Notes under the pieces: model-generated | Databases searched by the model: none | What the model was told of the DNA's origin: nothing | The model's input: the letters and a program-made list of their open reading frames with translations, nothing else | In this document: positions 52,857 to 60,233 of the stretch, piece by piece | Numbering within the stretch: the first letter of the stretch is position 1 | Layout: the number at the start of each line of letters is the position of its first letter | Made by a program: the position numbers and the translations under genes | Origin: JBEIFW01 sp046081125 | Lineage (GTDB): Bacteria; Actinomycetota; Acidimicrobiia; Acidimicrobiales; Ilumatobacteraceae | DNA length: 64,000 nt | Direction: 5' to 3' | Assembly: GCA_046081125.1 (NCBI GenBank) | Contig: JBJTVH010000033.1 | Coordinates: 1-64,000 of the forward strand

Positions 52857-53465
52857 ATGGCGGGCTCTCGGGTGACCTTCTCGATCGACGACGGCTGGAT
52901 CCGGCGCGTCCTGAGCGGCACGGTCGCCGCGGTCGTGGCCGCGCACCTGCTCGCCGTCGGCGGTGGGCTCTCGGGCGCAGCGGCGTTCGACCTGCGCAAC
53001 GCATGGGCGATTCCGCACCTGGTCACGTTGGCGCTCGCGCTCGCCGCCGTCACGATCGGGGCGCGCACGGCACGCAAGGCCGCGTCGGCGCACTGGCGGG
53101 TGGCCTCGGCGCTGATCGGCCTGGCGGTATTCGATGCCGTGGCGGGCACCCTCGGGCTCGCCTCGATGAGCGCACATCTTCCCGACGTCGTGTCCCCGAT
53201 GGTCCTGGCGCTTGCGGCGGCCGTCGGCGCCGCCGGCTGGCGTCGCTCCCGGCCGGCGATCCTCGTCGGTGGCCCCTGGCTCACGGGACTCGCAAGCGAT
53301 CACTCCGGTGCCATCGGCCGGGTCCTGTGCCTGCTGGCGGCCGCCGCGGCCCTCGCCGTGGCCGTGCAGGCCTACAACCGGCTCTCGGGGCTCCGGGCCC
53401 GGGCCCAGGTGCGCCCGCAGCGGTCGGCGCTCACCGTGGTGGTGCCGGTGGCTCCCGGCGATTGA
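52857..53465 (+). CDS. Hypothetical membrane protein
   Basis: A 202-residue protein with about five to six hydrophobic helices and a basic C-terminus (RARAQVRPQRSA). A TACGAT hexamer lies 10 bases before the ATG at 52857, so the mRNA may have almost no leader. It is oriented against the surrounding mfd and pth genes and overlaps pth by 35 bases at the 3' end. No family is recognised. Confidence 0.65.
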   Translation: MAGSRVTFSIDDGWIRRVLSGTVAAVVAAHLLAVGGGLSGAAAFDLRNAWAIPHLVTLALALAAVTIGARTARKAASAHWRVASALIGLAVFDAVAGTLGLASMSAHLPDVVSPMVLALAAAVGAAGWRRSRPAILVGGPWLTGLASDHSGAIGRVLCLLAAAAALAVAVQAYNRLSGLRARAQVRPQRSALTVVVPVAPGD

Positions 53466-54027
53466 CCGCCGTCATCGCCGCCTCGACGCCCTCGGCCACG
53501 ATCTGCTCGACGGCGTCGGCCGCCACCTGCACGCTCACGTCCAGCACGGTGCGCGCCGCCGACGACAGCCGCTTGAGGACGTGATCGGCGCCCTGTGCCG
53601 CGGAGCGCGGCTTGCCCACCCCGATGCGCACTCGCAGGAAGGCGTCACCGTGGAGATGTTGCTTGAGCGACCGCAGGCCGTTGTGGCCGGCCAGACCGCC
53701 GCCGGCCTTCACCCGCACGATCCCGGGTTCGAGGTCGAGTTCGTCGTGCACGACGATCACCCGCCCGAGGGCGTCGATGCCGTGGTGGCGGGCGAGGAGG
53801 CGGGCGGCCTCACCCGAATCGTTCATGTAGGTCTGCGGAAACGCCAGCACCACCGGCGATCCCGCAAGGCGCACCTCGGCGACCAAGGACCGGTCCCGGC
53901 GGGACGAACGCAGGCTCTGCCCGGCGCGATGGGCCAGTGCACGAACTGTGTCGGCACCCACGTTGTGGCGCGTGTGCTCGTACTCGGCACCCGGGTTGCC
54001 CAGGCCCAGCACCAGCCAGGCGCCCAC
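53431..54027 (-). CDS. pth: Peptidyl-tRNA hydrolase
   Basis: Pth, 198 residues, recycles peptidyl-tRNA. LVLGLGNPGAEYEHTRHNVG carries the catalytic His, FPQTYMNDSG the conserved Asn, and VVHDELDLEPG the Asp; GGGLAGHNGLRSLKQHL completes the signature. Its GTG start is two bases after the rplY stop, the usual rplY-pth pairing. Confidence 0.95.
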   Translation of the reverse strand: MGAWLVLGLGNPGAEYEHTRHNVGADTVRALAHRAGQSLRSSRRDRSLVAEVRLAGSPVVLAFPQTYMNDSGEAARLLARHHGIDALGRVIVVHDELDLEPGIVRVKAGGGLAGHNGLRSLKQHLHGDAFLRVRIGVGKPRSAAQGADHVLKRLSSAARTVLDVSVQVAADAVEQIVAEGVEAAMTAVNRREPPAPPR

Positions 54028-54029
54028 GC

Positions 54030-54635
54030 TCAGGACTCGGCGCCGGCCCCGGTCTCCTCACCCTGCTGGGCGATGGCCGCCCGGGTGGCCAGCGTGGCCA
54101 CCACGACGATCGCCGGATCGAGCGGGCTCGTCACGCCCGCCGGCAGGGCGAGGTCGGCCACCGTGACCGTGTCGCCGACATTCATGTCGGTGACATCGAT
54201 CGCGAGCTCGTTCGGGATGTTCTGCGGGGTGCAGGACACCGTGACGGTGTTGATCTGCGGATCGACGAGGTAGCCGGCGGCCGTGACCGCCTTCGCCTCG
54301 CCGGTGAGCACCACGGGCACCTCGACGGTGATCCGCTCGCTGAGGTTCACCACGAGGAAGTCGACGTGGGTGACGGTGCGGCGGACCTTGTGGCGCTGCA
54401 TCTCCTTCACGACGACCGGATGGGTGTGGCCGTCGACCGACAGGGAGATCACGGCGTTCATGCCCGCCGGGGTGGACAGCGCCAGCCGCAGGTCGCGCCG
54501 CTCGACGACGATCGGGGTGGGCGCCACGCCGTTGCCGTAGACGACGGCGGGGATGCGGTCCTCCTTGCGGAGGCGGTTGGAGGGACGGGATCCGGTGGTG
54601 CGACCGGTCTCGGCAACGAGGGTGATGTCCGGCAT
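54030..54635 (-). CDS. rplY: 50S ribosomal protein bL25 (Ctc type)
   Basis: A 201-residue bL25 with the Ctc-type C-terminal extension, which binds 5S rRNA. SRPSNRLRKEDRIPAVVYGNG is the N-terminal signature, followed by HPVVVKEMQRHKVRRTVTHVDF. The second beta domain (PVVLTGEAKAVTAAGY onward) and an acidic tail complete it. TTGGAG precedes the ATG at 54635 by about eight bases, and a TAGGCT at 54690-54695 suggests its own promoter downstream of prs. Confidence 0.94.
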   Translation of the reverse strand: MPDITLVAETGRTTGSRPSNRLRKEDRIPAVVYGNGVAPTPIVVERRDLRLALSTPAGMNAVISLSVDGHTHPVVVKEMQRHKVRRTVTHVDFLVVNLSERITVEVPVVLTGEAKAVTAAGYLVDPQINTVTVSCTPQNIPNELAIDVTDMNVGDTVTVADLALPAGVTSPLDPAIVVVATLATRAAIAQQGEETGAGAES

Positions 54636-54689
54636 GGCGTGCACTCCAACGGGGCGGATCCGACAGGGGCGGAAAACGAACGGCCCGAG

Positions 54690-54695
54690 AGCCTA
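54690..54695 (-). promoter_or_regulatory. -10-like element between prs and rplY
   Basis: TAGGCT on the minus strand lies about 55 bases upstream of the rplY ATG, so rplY-pth probably has a promoter of its own with a leader that contains the Shine-Dalgarno. Confidence 0.4.
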
Positions 54696-54723
54696 CCGCG
54701 GCGGCGACCCGCTGGGCGAGGCG

Positions 54724-55716
54724 TCAGGACTGGTTCTCGCCGCCGAAGATCTCGCTGACGCTGGTGTCGTCGAACACGGCGTTGAGGGCATCGGCGATGA
54801 TCGGCGCCACCGAGAGCACCTCCATCTTGTCGAACTGCTTCTCGGCCGGCAGCGGGATCGTGTTCGTGATCACCACCCGGGCGAGCGCCGAGTTCTTCAG
54901 CCGGTCGACCGCGGGGCCCGACAGCACCCCGTGGGTGGCCATCGCCCACACCTCGGTCGCGCCACGCTCGAGCAGGATCTCGGCCGCCGAGACGGTCGTG
55001 CCGCCGGTGTCGATCATGTCGTCGGTGATGACGCACATCCGGCCCTCGACCTCGCCGATCACCTCCTTGGCCACCGCCACGTTGTCCATGCCCTTGGGCC
55101 GGCGCTTGTTGATGAACGCAAGGTCGGCGCCCATGTCGCCGAGGTGCTGGGCGAACCGCTCGGCCACCTTCACCCGGCCGGCGTCGGGCGCCACGATCAC
55201 GAGGCCCTCCGGGGCGTTGGCCCGCAGGTAGGCCTCGAGCACGGGCATGGCGGTGAGGTGGTCGACCGGGCCGTCGAAGAAGCCCTGGATCTGCCCGGAG
55301 TGCAGATCCACCGAGATCATCCGCTTCGCCCCGGCGGTGCTGAACAGGTCGGCGACCAGCCGGGCGGTGATCGGCTCGCGACCCGCCGCCTTTCGATCCT
55401 GGCGGGCGTAGCCGTAGAACGGGCACACCGCCGTGATGCGCTTGGCCGAGGCTCGGTGGGCGGCGTCGATCATGATCAACTGCTCCATGATCGAGTCGTT
55501 CACCGACCGGCTGTCGGTGCAGGCGTGGGTCTGGATGACGAACACGTCGGCGCCCCGGATCGACTCGGCATAGCGGGCCCGGATCTCGGTGTTCGCAAAG
55601 TCGACCAGGTTCGCGTCGCCGAGCTCGACACCGAGGTGCGCTGCGATCTCCCGGGCCAGTTCCGGATGGGTGCGGCCCGTGTACAGCGCCAACCGCTTCC
55701 TGGTGACCAACTCCAT
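54724..55716 (-). CDS. prs: Ribose-phosphate pyrophosphokinase
   Basis: PRPP synthetase, 330 residues, makes PRPP from ribose-5-phosphate and ATP for nucleotide, His and Trp synthesis. QTHACTDSRSVNDSIMEQL, the flexible-loop PFYGYARQDRK, SVDLHSGQIQGFF and VITDDMIDTGGTTVSAAEIL (PRPP loop) are present. A strong AGGAGG precedes the ATG at 55716. It is 29 bases after glmU, forming the common glmU-prs unit. Confidence 0.96.
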   Translation of the reverse strand: MELVTRKRLALYTGRTHPELAREIAAHLGVELGDANLVDFANTEIRARYAESIRGADVFVIQTHACTDSRSVNDSIMEQLIMIDAAHRASAKRITAVCPFYGYARQDRKAAGREPITARLVADLFSTAGAKRMISVDLHSGQIQGFFDGPVDHLTAMPVLEAYLRANAPEGLVIVAPDAGRVKVAERFAQHLGDMGADLAFINKRRPKGMDNVAVAKEVIGEVEGRMCVITDDMIDTGGTTVSAAEILLERGATEVWAMATHGVLSGPAVDRLKNSALARVVITNTIPLPAEKQFDKMEVLSVAPIIADALNAVFDDTSVSEIFGGENQS

Positions 55717-55745
55717 GGCGCGCCTCCTGGGGGACGGTGACTCCG

Positions 55746-56843
55746 CTAGCCCGCCGCAGTGTAGAAGGGACCGGTCGTCGTGCCCGGGGGGAGCTGTGCC
55801 CCCGGTTCGAGCACGGCGTACGGCCCCACCGAGCACCCTGCCCCGACGGTCGCCCGCCGGGCGACGACGTGCTCGAGGCGGCAGTCGGCACCGATCGTGC
55901 AGTCCACGAGCCGCGTCCCGGGGCCGATCTCACAGCCGTCCCCGACGACGGTCGCGCCCTGGAGGATCGAGCCGGGGAGCAACGTGACGTCCCGGCCGAG
56001 CTCGACGGTGACGTCGACGAAGGTCTGCAAGGGATCGAACATCGTGACCCCGGCGAGCATCCACCGCCGGTTCGTGCGGGTGCGCAGCTCCCGCTCGGCC
56101 GTGGCGAGCTGGTAGCGGTCGTTGACCCCCTGGGCCTCCTCGGGATCGGGTGCGACCATCGCCGACACCCGATGGCCGGTCCGGGCGAGCACGGCGACCA
56201 CGTCGGTCAGGTAGCACTCCCCCTGGCTGTTGTCGGGCGAGAGCCGCCGCAACGACGGGCCGAGCAGGTCGCGCCGGAAGCAGTAGATCCCGGTGTTGAT
56301 CTCGTCGGAGGCCCGCTCGTCGGCGGTGGCGTTGCGGTGCTCCGCGATGCGCGTGACCCGGCCGTGGCGATCGCGCACGATGCGCCCGTAGCCCGTCGGG
56401 TCCGCGACCCGGGCCGACAGCACCGTGGCCGCCGCACCGGTCTCCTGGTGCGTCTCGACCAGGGCGGCGATGGTCTCGGGCCGCAGCAGCGGCGTGTCCC
56501 CGGGGAGCACCACGACGGTCGAGGTGTCGTCGAGGTCGTCGTCGGGGAACGCGCTCAGGCCGACGAGGACCGCATCGCCGGTGCCGCGCTGCACCCGCTG
56601 CTCGACGAAGCTCACGTGGAGCTGCGGCGGGCTGTCCTCGGCCACCCGCTTGGCCACCCGTTCGCCGCCATGTCCGATCACGACCACGGTCCGCTCCACG
56701 GGGAGGCCGACGAGGGCGTGCAGGACGTGCATGACCATCGGCCTGCCGCACACGTTGTGCAGCGGCTTGGGCCGCTGCGAGCGCATCCGGGTGCCCTCGC
56801 CGGCGGCGAGCACGACGGCCGAGAGCGGACGGTGATCGGTCAT
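55746..56843 (-). CDS. glmU: GlmU-type N-acetylglucosamine-1-phosphate uridylyltransferase, short C-terminus
   Basis: A 365-residue GlmU homologue that converts UTP and GlcNAc-1-phosphate to UDP-GlcNAc. The pyrophosphorylase domain is complete: VVLAAGEGTRMRSQRPKPLH, QRGTGDAVLVGL, DEINTGIYCFRRD, GVNDRYQLATAERELR. The left-handed beta-helix has only about five coils and stops at VGPYAVLEPGAQLPPG plus a short tail. Full GlmU has about 100 more residues, including the catalytic His and acetyl-CoA site, which are absent. A TACAAC lies seven bases before the ATG at 56843. Confidence 0.88.
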   Translation of the reverse strand: MTDHRPLSAVVLAAGEGTRMRSQRPKPLHNVCGRPMVMHVLHALVGLPVERTVVVIGHGGERVAKRVAEDSPPQLHVSFVEQRVQRGTGDAVLVGLSAFPDDDLDDTSTVVVLPGDTPLLRPETIAALVETHQETGAAATVLSARVADPTGYGRIVRDRHGRVTRIAEHRNATADERASDEINTGIYCFRRDLLGPSLRRLSPDNSQGECYLTDVVAVLARTGHRVSAMVAPDPEEAQGVNDRYQLATAERELRTRTNRRWMLAGVTMFDPLQTFVDVTVELGRDVTLLPGSILQGATVVGDGCEIGPGTRLVDCTIGADCRLEHVVARRATVGAGCSVGPYAVLEPGAQLPPGTTTGPFYTAAG

Positions 56844-56850
56844 GCGCACG

Positions 56851-56856
56851 GTTGTA
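56851..56856 (-). promoter_or_regulatory. -10-like element of the glmU-prs unit
   Basis: TACAAC on the minus strand ends exactly seven bases before the glmU ATG at 56843, with no Shine-Dalgarno, the leaderless layout seen elsewhere in the window. Confidence 0.45.
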
Positions 56857-56922
56857 GCAGCGCGACCGGCGACCGGCACGACCACCCCGGTCGCCGCATC
56901 GGCGTGGAACGTCTGTTCGCTC

Positions 56923-56928
56923 TAGGCT
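56923..56928 (+). promoter_or_regulatory. -10 element of a probable leaderless uvrD2 mRNA
   Basis: TAGGCT ends exactly seven bases before the ATG at 56936, identical in sequence and spacing to the element at 17752. Confidence 0.55.
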
Positions 56929-56935
56929 GCCGCCC

Positions 56936-58891
56936 ATGCCCGCGTCGCAGGATCCGGTCGGCCCGCTCGTGGCGGGCCTCGACGAGTCCCAGCGCGAGGC
57001 CGTCACGTCGGCGGGGATGCCGCTGTGCATCCTCGCGGGAGCCGGCTCGGGCAAGACCCGGGTGCTCACCCGCCGCATCGCGTACCGGGTGGCCACCGGC
57101 TCGGCCGATGCGCGCCGCGTGCTCGCGCTCACGTTCTCCCGGCGCGCCGCGTCCGAGCTGGCCCACCGCCTGGCCCAGCTCGGGGTGCGCGAGCAGGTCA
57201 CCGCCGGCACCTTCCACGCGATCGCCTACGCCAGCTTGCGGCGCTACTGGGCCGAGCAGGGGTTCGAACCACCTGAGCTGCTCGAGCGCAAGGGTCGCCT
57301 GCTCGGGCCGCTGCTCGGCCCACAGTCCCGGCGCGGGCGCAACGCGCCCGTCACGGCGGCCGACGTCGCCGCCGAGATCGAATGGGCCCGGGCCCGGCTC
57401 GTGCGCCCGTCGGGGTACGCCGAGGCGACCGAAGCCGCCGGGCGGGTCCCGCCCCTGCCGGCCGAGCACGTCGCCGGGTTGTACCTGCGCTACGAGGAGC
57501 GCAAGCGCGAGCTGCGCCTCGTCGATTTCGACGACCTGCTGTCGTTGTGCGCCAACGCCTTCACCCGCGACGAAGCGTTCGCCGCGGCCCAGCGCCGACG
57601 CTTCGCGCACCTGTTCGTCGACGAGTACCAGGACGTGAACGCGCTCCAGCACCGCGTGCTCGAGGCCTGGCGCGGCGGCCGGCCGGACCTGTGCGTCGTC
57701 GGCGATCCCGACCAGGCGATCTACGCGTGGAACGGCGCCGACGCCTCGTTCCTGCGTGAGTTCGCCGCGCACCACCCCGGCGCCACCGTGCTGCGCCTCG
57801 GGCACAACTACCGCTCCAGCCCGCAGATCCTCGCCGCCGGCGCCGCCGTGCTGGCCGAGTTGCCGGATCCCTCGCCCCGCCCGGTCGCGCACCGGCCCGA
57901 CGGGCCCCGGCCCACGATGTCGGGCCACGACGACGAGCTGGCCGAGGCCACGGCCGTCGCCCGCCACCTCGCAGCGGCCGCCGCCGAGGGGCGCGCCTGG
58001 GCCGCCATGGCGGTGCTCACCCGCACCAACGCGCAGCTCGCCGTGCTCGAAGCGGCGCTGCGGCGGGCCGGAATCCCCTACCGCGTGCGAGGCGGAGGCG
58101 GCCTCGTCGAGCAGGCCGAGGTCAAGGCATGGCTGGCGCGGCGAGCGCCGGCGTTCGCCGGGTGGCTCGGCGAGCTCGCCAGCGCCGTGGCCGACACCGA
58201 GGCGGCCATGCCCGCCGAACGCCGGGCGAACCTCGAGCAGCTGCTGCGGCTCGGCCACGAGCACGCCCGCCTCGACCCGGGCGCCACCCTCGGCGGGTTC
58301 CGGCAGTGGCTCACCACCGTGCTCCAGGGGGTCGCGCTCGACGGCGAGGCCGACGCGGTCGACCTCGTCACGTTTCACGCCGCCAAAGGGCTCGAGTGGC
58401 CCGTGGTGGTGCTGGCCGGCATGGAGAAGGGCTTCGTGCCCCACAGCAGCGCCACCACGCCCGCCGAGCGGGCCGAGGAGGTCCGGCTGGTCTACGTGGC
58501 CGTCACCCGCGCCGCCGAGGAACTGCATCTCACCTGGGCCGAGCAGCGCACCTTCGGCGAGCGCACCGCACGGCGCACCGTCTCACCCCTGGCGGACGTG
58601 ATCCTCGGGCTCGGCGCACCGCGACCGGTCGCAGCGGGCTCGGCGCGGGTGCGCCGGGTGCCGGGTGCCGGGGTGGACACCGGCCTGCTCGGCCGGTTGA
58701 AGGACTGGCGCCGCGACGCCGCCCGCGATGCCGGCGTCCCGGCCTACGTGGTGTTCAACGACGCCACCCTCGAAGCGATCGCAGCCACCCGGCCCACGTC
58801 GCTCGTCGCGCTGCGCTCGGTGAGTGGCGTCGGGCCGGTGAAGGTCGAGCGGTACGGCGCCGCCGTGCTCGCACTCGTCGCCGCGGGCTGA
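56936..58891 (+). CDS. uvrD2: UvrD2-type DNA helicase with HRDC domain
   Basis: A 651-residue SF1A helicase. Walker A is LAGAGSGKTRVLTRRI, motif II is FVDEYQDVNALQH, and motifs III-VI (GDPDQAIYAWNGAD, LGHNYRSS, FHAAKGLEWPVVVLAG, RLVYVAVTRAAEEL) are intact. A C-terminal HRDC domain (about 575-648, DAGVPAYVVFNDATLEAI) marks it as UvrD2. The tetracysteine motif that links these parts in mycobacterial UvrD2 is absent; the linker has no Cys. It acts in DNA repair or replication. Confidence 0.92.
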   Translation: MPASQDPVGPLVAGLDESQREAVTSAGMPLCILAGAGSGKTRVLTRRIAYRVATGSADARRVLALTFSRRAASELAHRLAQLGVREQVTAGTFHAIAYASLRRYWAEQGFEPPELLERKGRLLGPLLGPQSRRGRNAPVTAADVAAEIEWARARLVRPSGYAEATEAAGRVPPLPAEHVAGLYLRYEERKRELRLVDFDDLLSLCANAFTRDEAFAAAQRRRFAHLFVDEYQDVNALQHRVLEAWRGGRPDLCVVGDPDQAIYAWNGADASFLREFAAHHPGATVLRLGHNYRSSPQILAAGAAVLAELPDPSPRPVAHRPDGPRPTMSGHDDELAEATAVARHLAAAAAEGRAWAAMAVLTRTNAQLAVLEAALRRAGIPYRVRGGGGLVEQAEVKAWLARRAPAFAGWLGELASAVADTEAAMPAERRANLEQLLRLGHEHARLDPGATLGGFRQWLTTVLQGVALDGEADAVDLVTFHAAKGLEWPVVVLAGMEKGFVPHSSATTPAERAEEVRLVYVAVTRAAEELHLTWAEQRTFGERTARRTVSPLADVILGLGAPRPVAAGSARVRRVPGAGVDTGLLGRLKDWRRDAARDAGVPAYVVFNDATLEAIAATRPTSLVALRSVSGVGPVKVERYGAAVLALVAAG

Positions 58892-58923
58892 CAGGCTCGC
58901 CGCCCGGACACGACGGCTGGAGG

Positions 58924-59151
58924 ATGGCGATGGGCGACGAGTTGGTCTCGGTGAGCGAGCGGGCGGTGCTGCGGCGGGAGGAGGCGGCCGAGCGGCTCCG
59001 GGCCCTCGCCGATCAGCTGTCCCGGCAGAACAAGGTGAGCTTCTCCCGGGAAGGCCTGCGCTACACCGTGCGCGTCCCCGACGAGGTGACCATGGAGATC
59101 GAGATCGAGATCGGCGAGGACAACGAGATCGAGATCGAACTGTCCTGGTGA
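58924..59151 (+). CDS. Amphi-Trp domain protein
   Basis: A 75-residue acidic protein with the amphi-Trp domain layout. A helical segment (LRREEAAERLRALADQLSRQ) is followed by strands with alternating Glu/Ile (VTMEIEIEIGE and EIEIELSW), ending in Trp. Function is unknown; the family is small and often associated with regulation. ATGs at 58924 and 58930 are both possible. The gene ends three bases before the 3' end of the converging tRNA-Gln. Confidence 0.8.
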   Translation: MAMGDELVSVSERAVLRREEAAERLRALADQLSRQNKVSFSREGLRYTVRVPDEVTMEIEIEIGEDNEIEIELSW

Positions 59152-59154
59152 ACG

Positions 59155-59225
59155 CTCGGGGGGGAGGGCTCGAACCTCCATAGGCGGATCCAAAGTCCGC
59201 AGTCCTGCCATTGGACGACCCCCGA
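59155..59225 (-). tRNA. trnQ: tRNA-Gln (anticodon UUG)
   Basis: A complete cloverleaf on the minus strand. The acceptor stem TCGGGGG pairs with CCCCCGA, D stem GTCC/GGAC, anticodon stem GCGGA/TCCGC with loop CTTTGGA, and T arm GGAGG-TTCGAGC-CCTCC. The anticodon TTG (59191-59193) reads CAA/CAG Gln codons. The discriminator is G and no CCA is encoded. Confidence 0.96.
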
Positions 59226-59265
59226 CTGGGCCCGCCTGACGCTAGCCACCGCGGACTCCGGGTGC

Positions 59266-59307
59266 GGCTCGGGGCGGTTGGGCACAGGCTCGGGGCGGTT
59301 GGGCACA
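59266..59307. repeat. Exact 21-bp tandem duplication
   Basis: The unit starting GGCTCGGGGCGGTTGGGCAC is repeated without change at 59266 and 59287. A degenerate third copy begins at 59308. It fills the space between tRNA-Gln and the bS22 gene, just upstream of the bS22 promoter. Confidence 0.85.
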
Positions 59308-59339
59308 GGCCCGGAGCGGCCGGTAGGGTGACGAGCCCT

Positions 59340-59435
59340 ATGGGTTCGCTGATCAAGAAGCGCCGCAAGCGCATGCGCAAGAAGAAGCACAAGAAGATGC
59401 TGAAGCGCACGCGGTTCCAGCGTCGCAACAAGTAA
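59340..59435 (+). CDS. 30S ribosomal protein bS22 (AURKAIP1/COX24 domain)
   Basis: A 31-residue, highly basic protein (GSLIKKRRKRMRKKKHKK then a short RTRFQRR ending) that matches actinobacterial bS22, a small 30S component near the decoding-site end of 16S rRNA. The ATG at 59340 has a TAGGGT -10-like hexamer ending 10 bases before it and no clear Shine-Dalgarno. It is easily missed because of its length. Confidence 0.9.
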   Translation: MGSLIKKRRKRMRKKKHKKMLKRTRFQRRNK

Positions 59436-59457
59436 CCGAACCCCCTGCGGTTCTCCA

Positions 59458-59491
59458 ACGACCGTCCGTGCCCATCGGGCCGGGCGGTCGT
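59458..59491. terminator. Bidirectional terminator hairpin
   Basis: ACGACCGTCCG pairs with CGGGCGGTCGT (11 pairs, one G-U) around a 12-base loop, between the bS22 stop and the ispE stop. It can serve both converging genes. There is no long U-tract, as usual in high-GC actinobacteria. Confidence 0.65.
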
Positions 59492-59498
59492 CTTCGCG

Positions 59499-60233
59499 TC
59501 ACGGCGCCGGGATCGTGCGGGTGACGACGACGGTCGCCTCGGGCAGCGCAGCGACGAGTTCGGGGTGCGCTCCGGGGACGAAGAACGTCGATCCGCTGCC
59601 GGCCAGCACCGGGGTGGAGCCACTGGCCTCCCGGATCCGGTCCCGCCAGCCGAGCAGTCGCGCCTCGACGGCGAAGGCGGCCGGCTCGAGATCGTTGGGG
59701 CCTTCCACCACCGGTCCGCCGAGTGCGTCCCAGGCCCGGTACGCCGCGACGGTCGACACCCCGAACGGCGGGCTCACCAGCGTGTAGGTGCGTTCGACGA
59801 ACGGCAGGGGTTCGACGATCTCGCCGACGCCCCGCACCCGGGCCCGTCCCCCGACGAGGCAGAACGCGACGTCGGCGCCGAGCCGGGCGGCGACTGCGGG
59901 GTCGGTGCATCCTGCCCATCGCAACACGGCCGCGGCGTCCGAGGAACCACCACCGAGGCCGCCTTCGGGCCGGATGCGCTTGTCGACGGTGACACCGGCG
60001 GTCCGGCCTGCGAGCGCAAGCGCCTTGGCGACCAGGTTCGAGCCGTCGGCGGGTACGCCCGCCGCCGCCGGTCCGGTGACCACGAGGCCGTCGCCGTCGG
60101 GATCGATCGTCAACACGTCGGCGTGGTCGAGCGACACCAGTTCGCCCTCGACCAGGTGGTAGCCGTCGGGCCGCACCCCGAGCAGTTTGAACGACACGGT
60201 GAGCTTCGCCGGTGCGAGGACGGTGACGGTCAC
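59499..60233 (-). CDS. ispE: 4-diphosphocytidyl-2-C-methyl-D-erythritol kinase
   Basis: IspE, 244 residues, a GHMP kinase of the MEP isoprenoid pathway. APAKLTVSFKLLGVRPDGYH is the substrate site, IRPEGGLGGGSSDAAAVL the ATP loop, and VLAGSGSTFFV the third motif. It is shorter than the typical 280-310 residues, mainly in the C-terminal half. Its GTG overlaps the rsmA stop (GTGA). Confidence 0.92.
   Translation of the reverse strand: MTVTVLAPAKLTVSFKLLGVRPDGYHLVEGELVSLDHADVLTIDPDGDGLVVTGPAAAGVPADGSNLVAKALALAGRTAGVTVDKRIRPEGGLGGGSSDAAAVLRWAGCTDPAVAARLGADVAFCLVGGRARVRGVGEIVEPLPFVERTYTLVSPPFGVSTVAAYRAWDALGGPVVEGPNDLEPAAFAVEARLLGWRDRIREASGSTPVLAGSGSTFFVPGAHPELVAALPEATVVVTRTIPAP

Noticed and set aside
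49327..52875. A 1182-codon open frame opposite mfd
   Set aside because: It is fully antisense to mfd, which has complete motifs. The His/Gly/Arg-rich composition shows it is a shadow frame.
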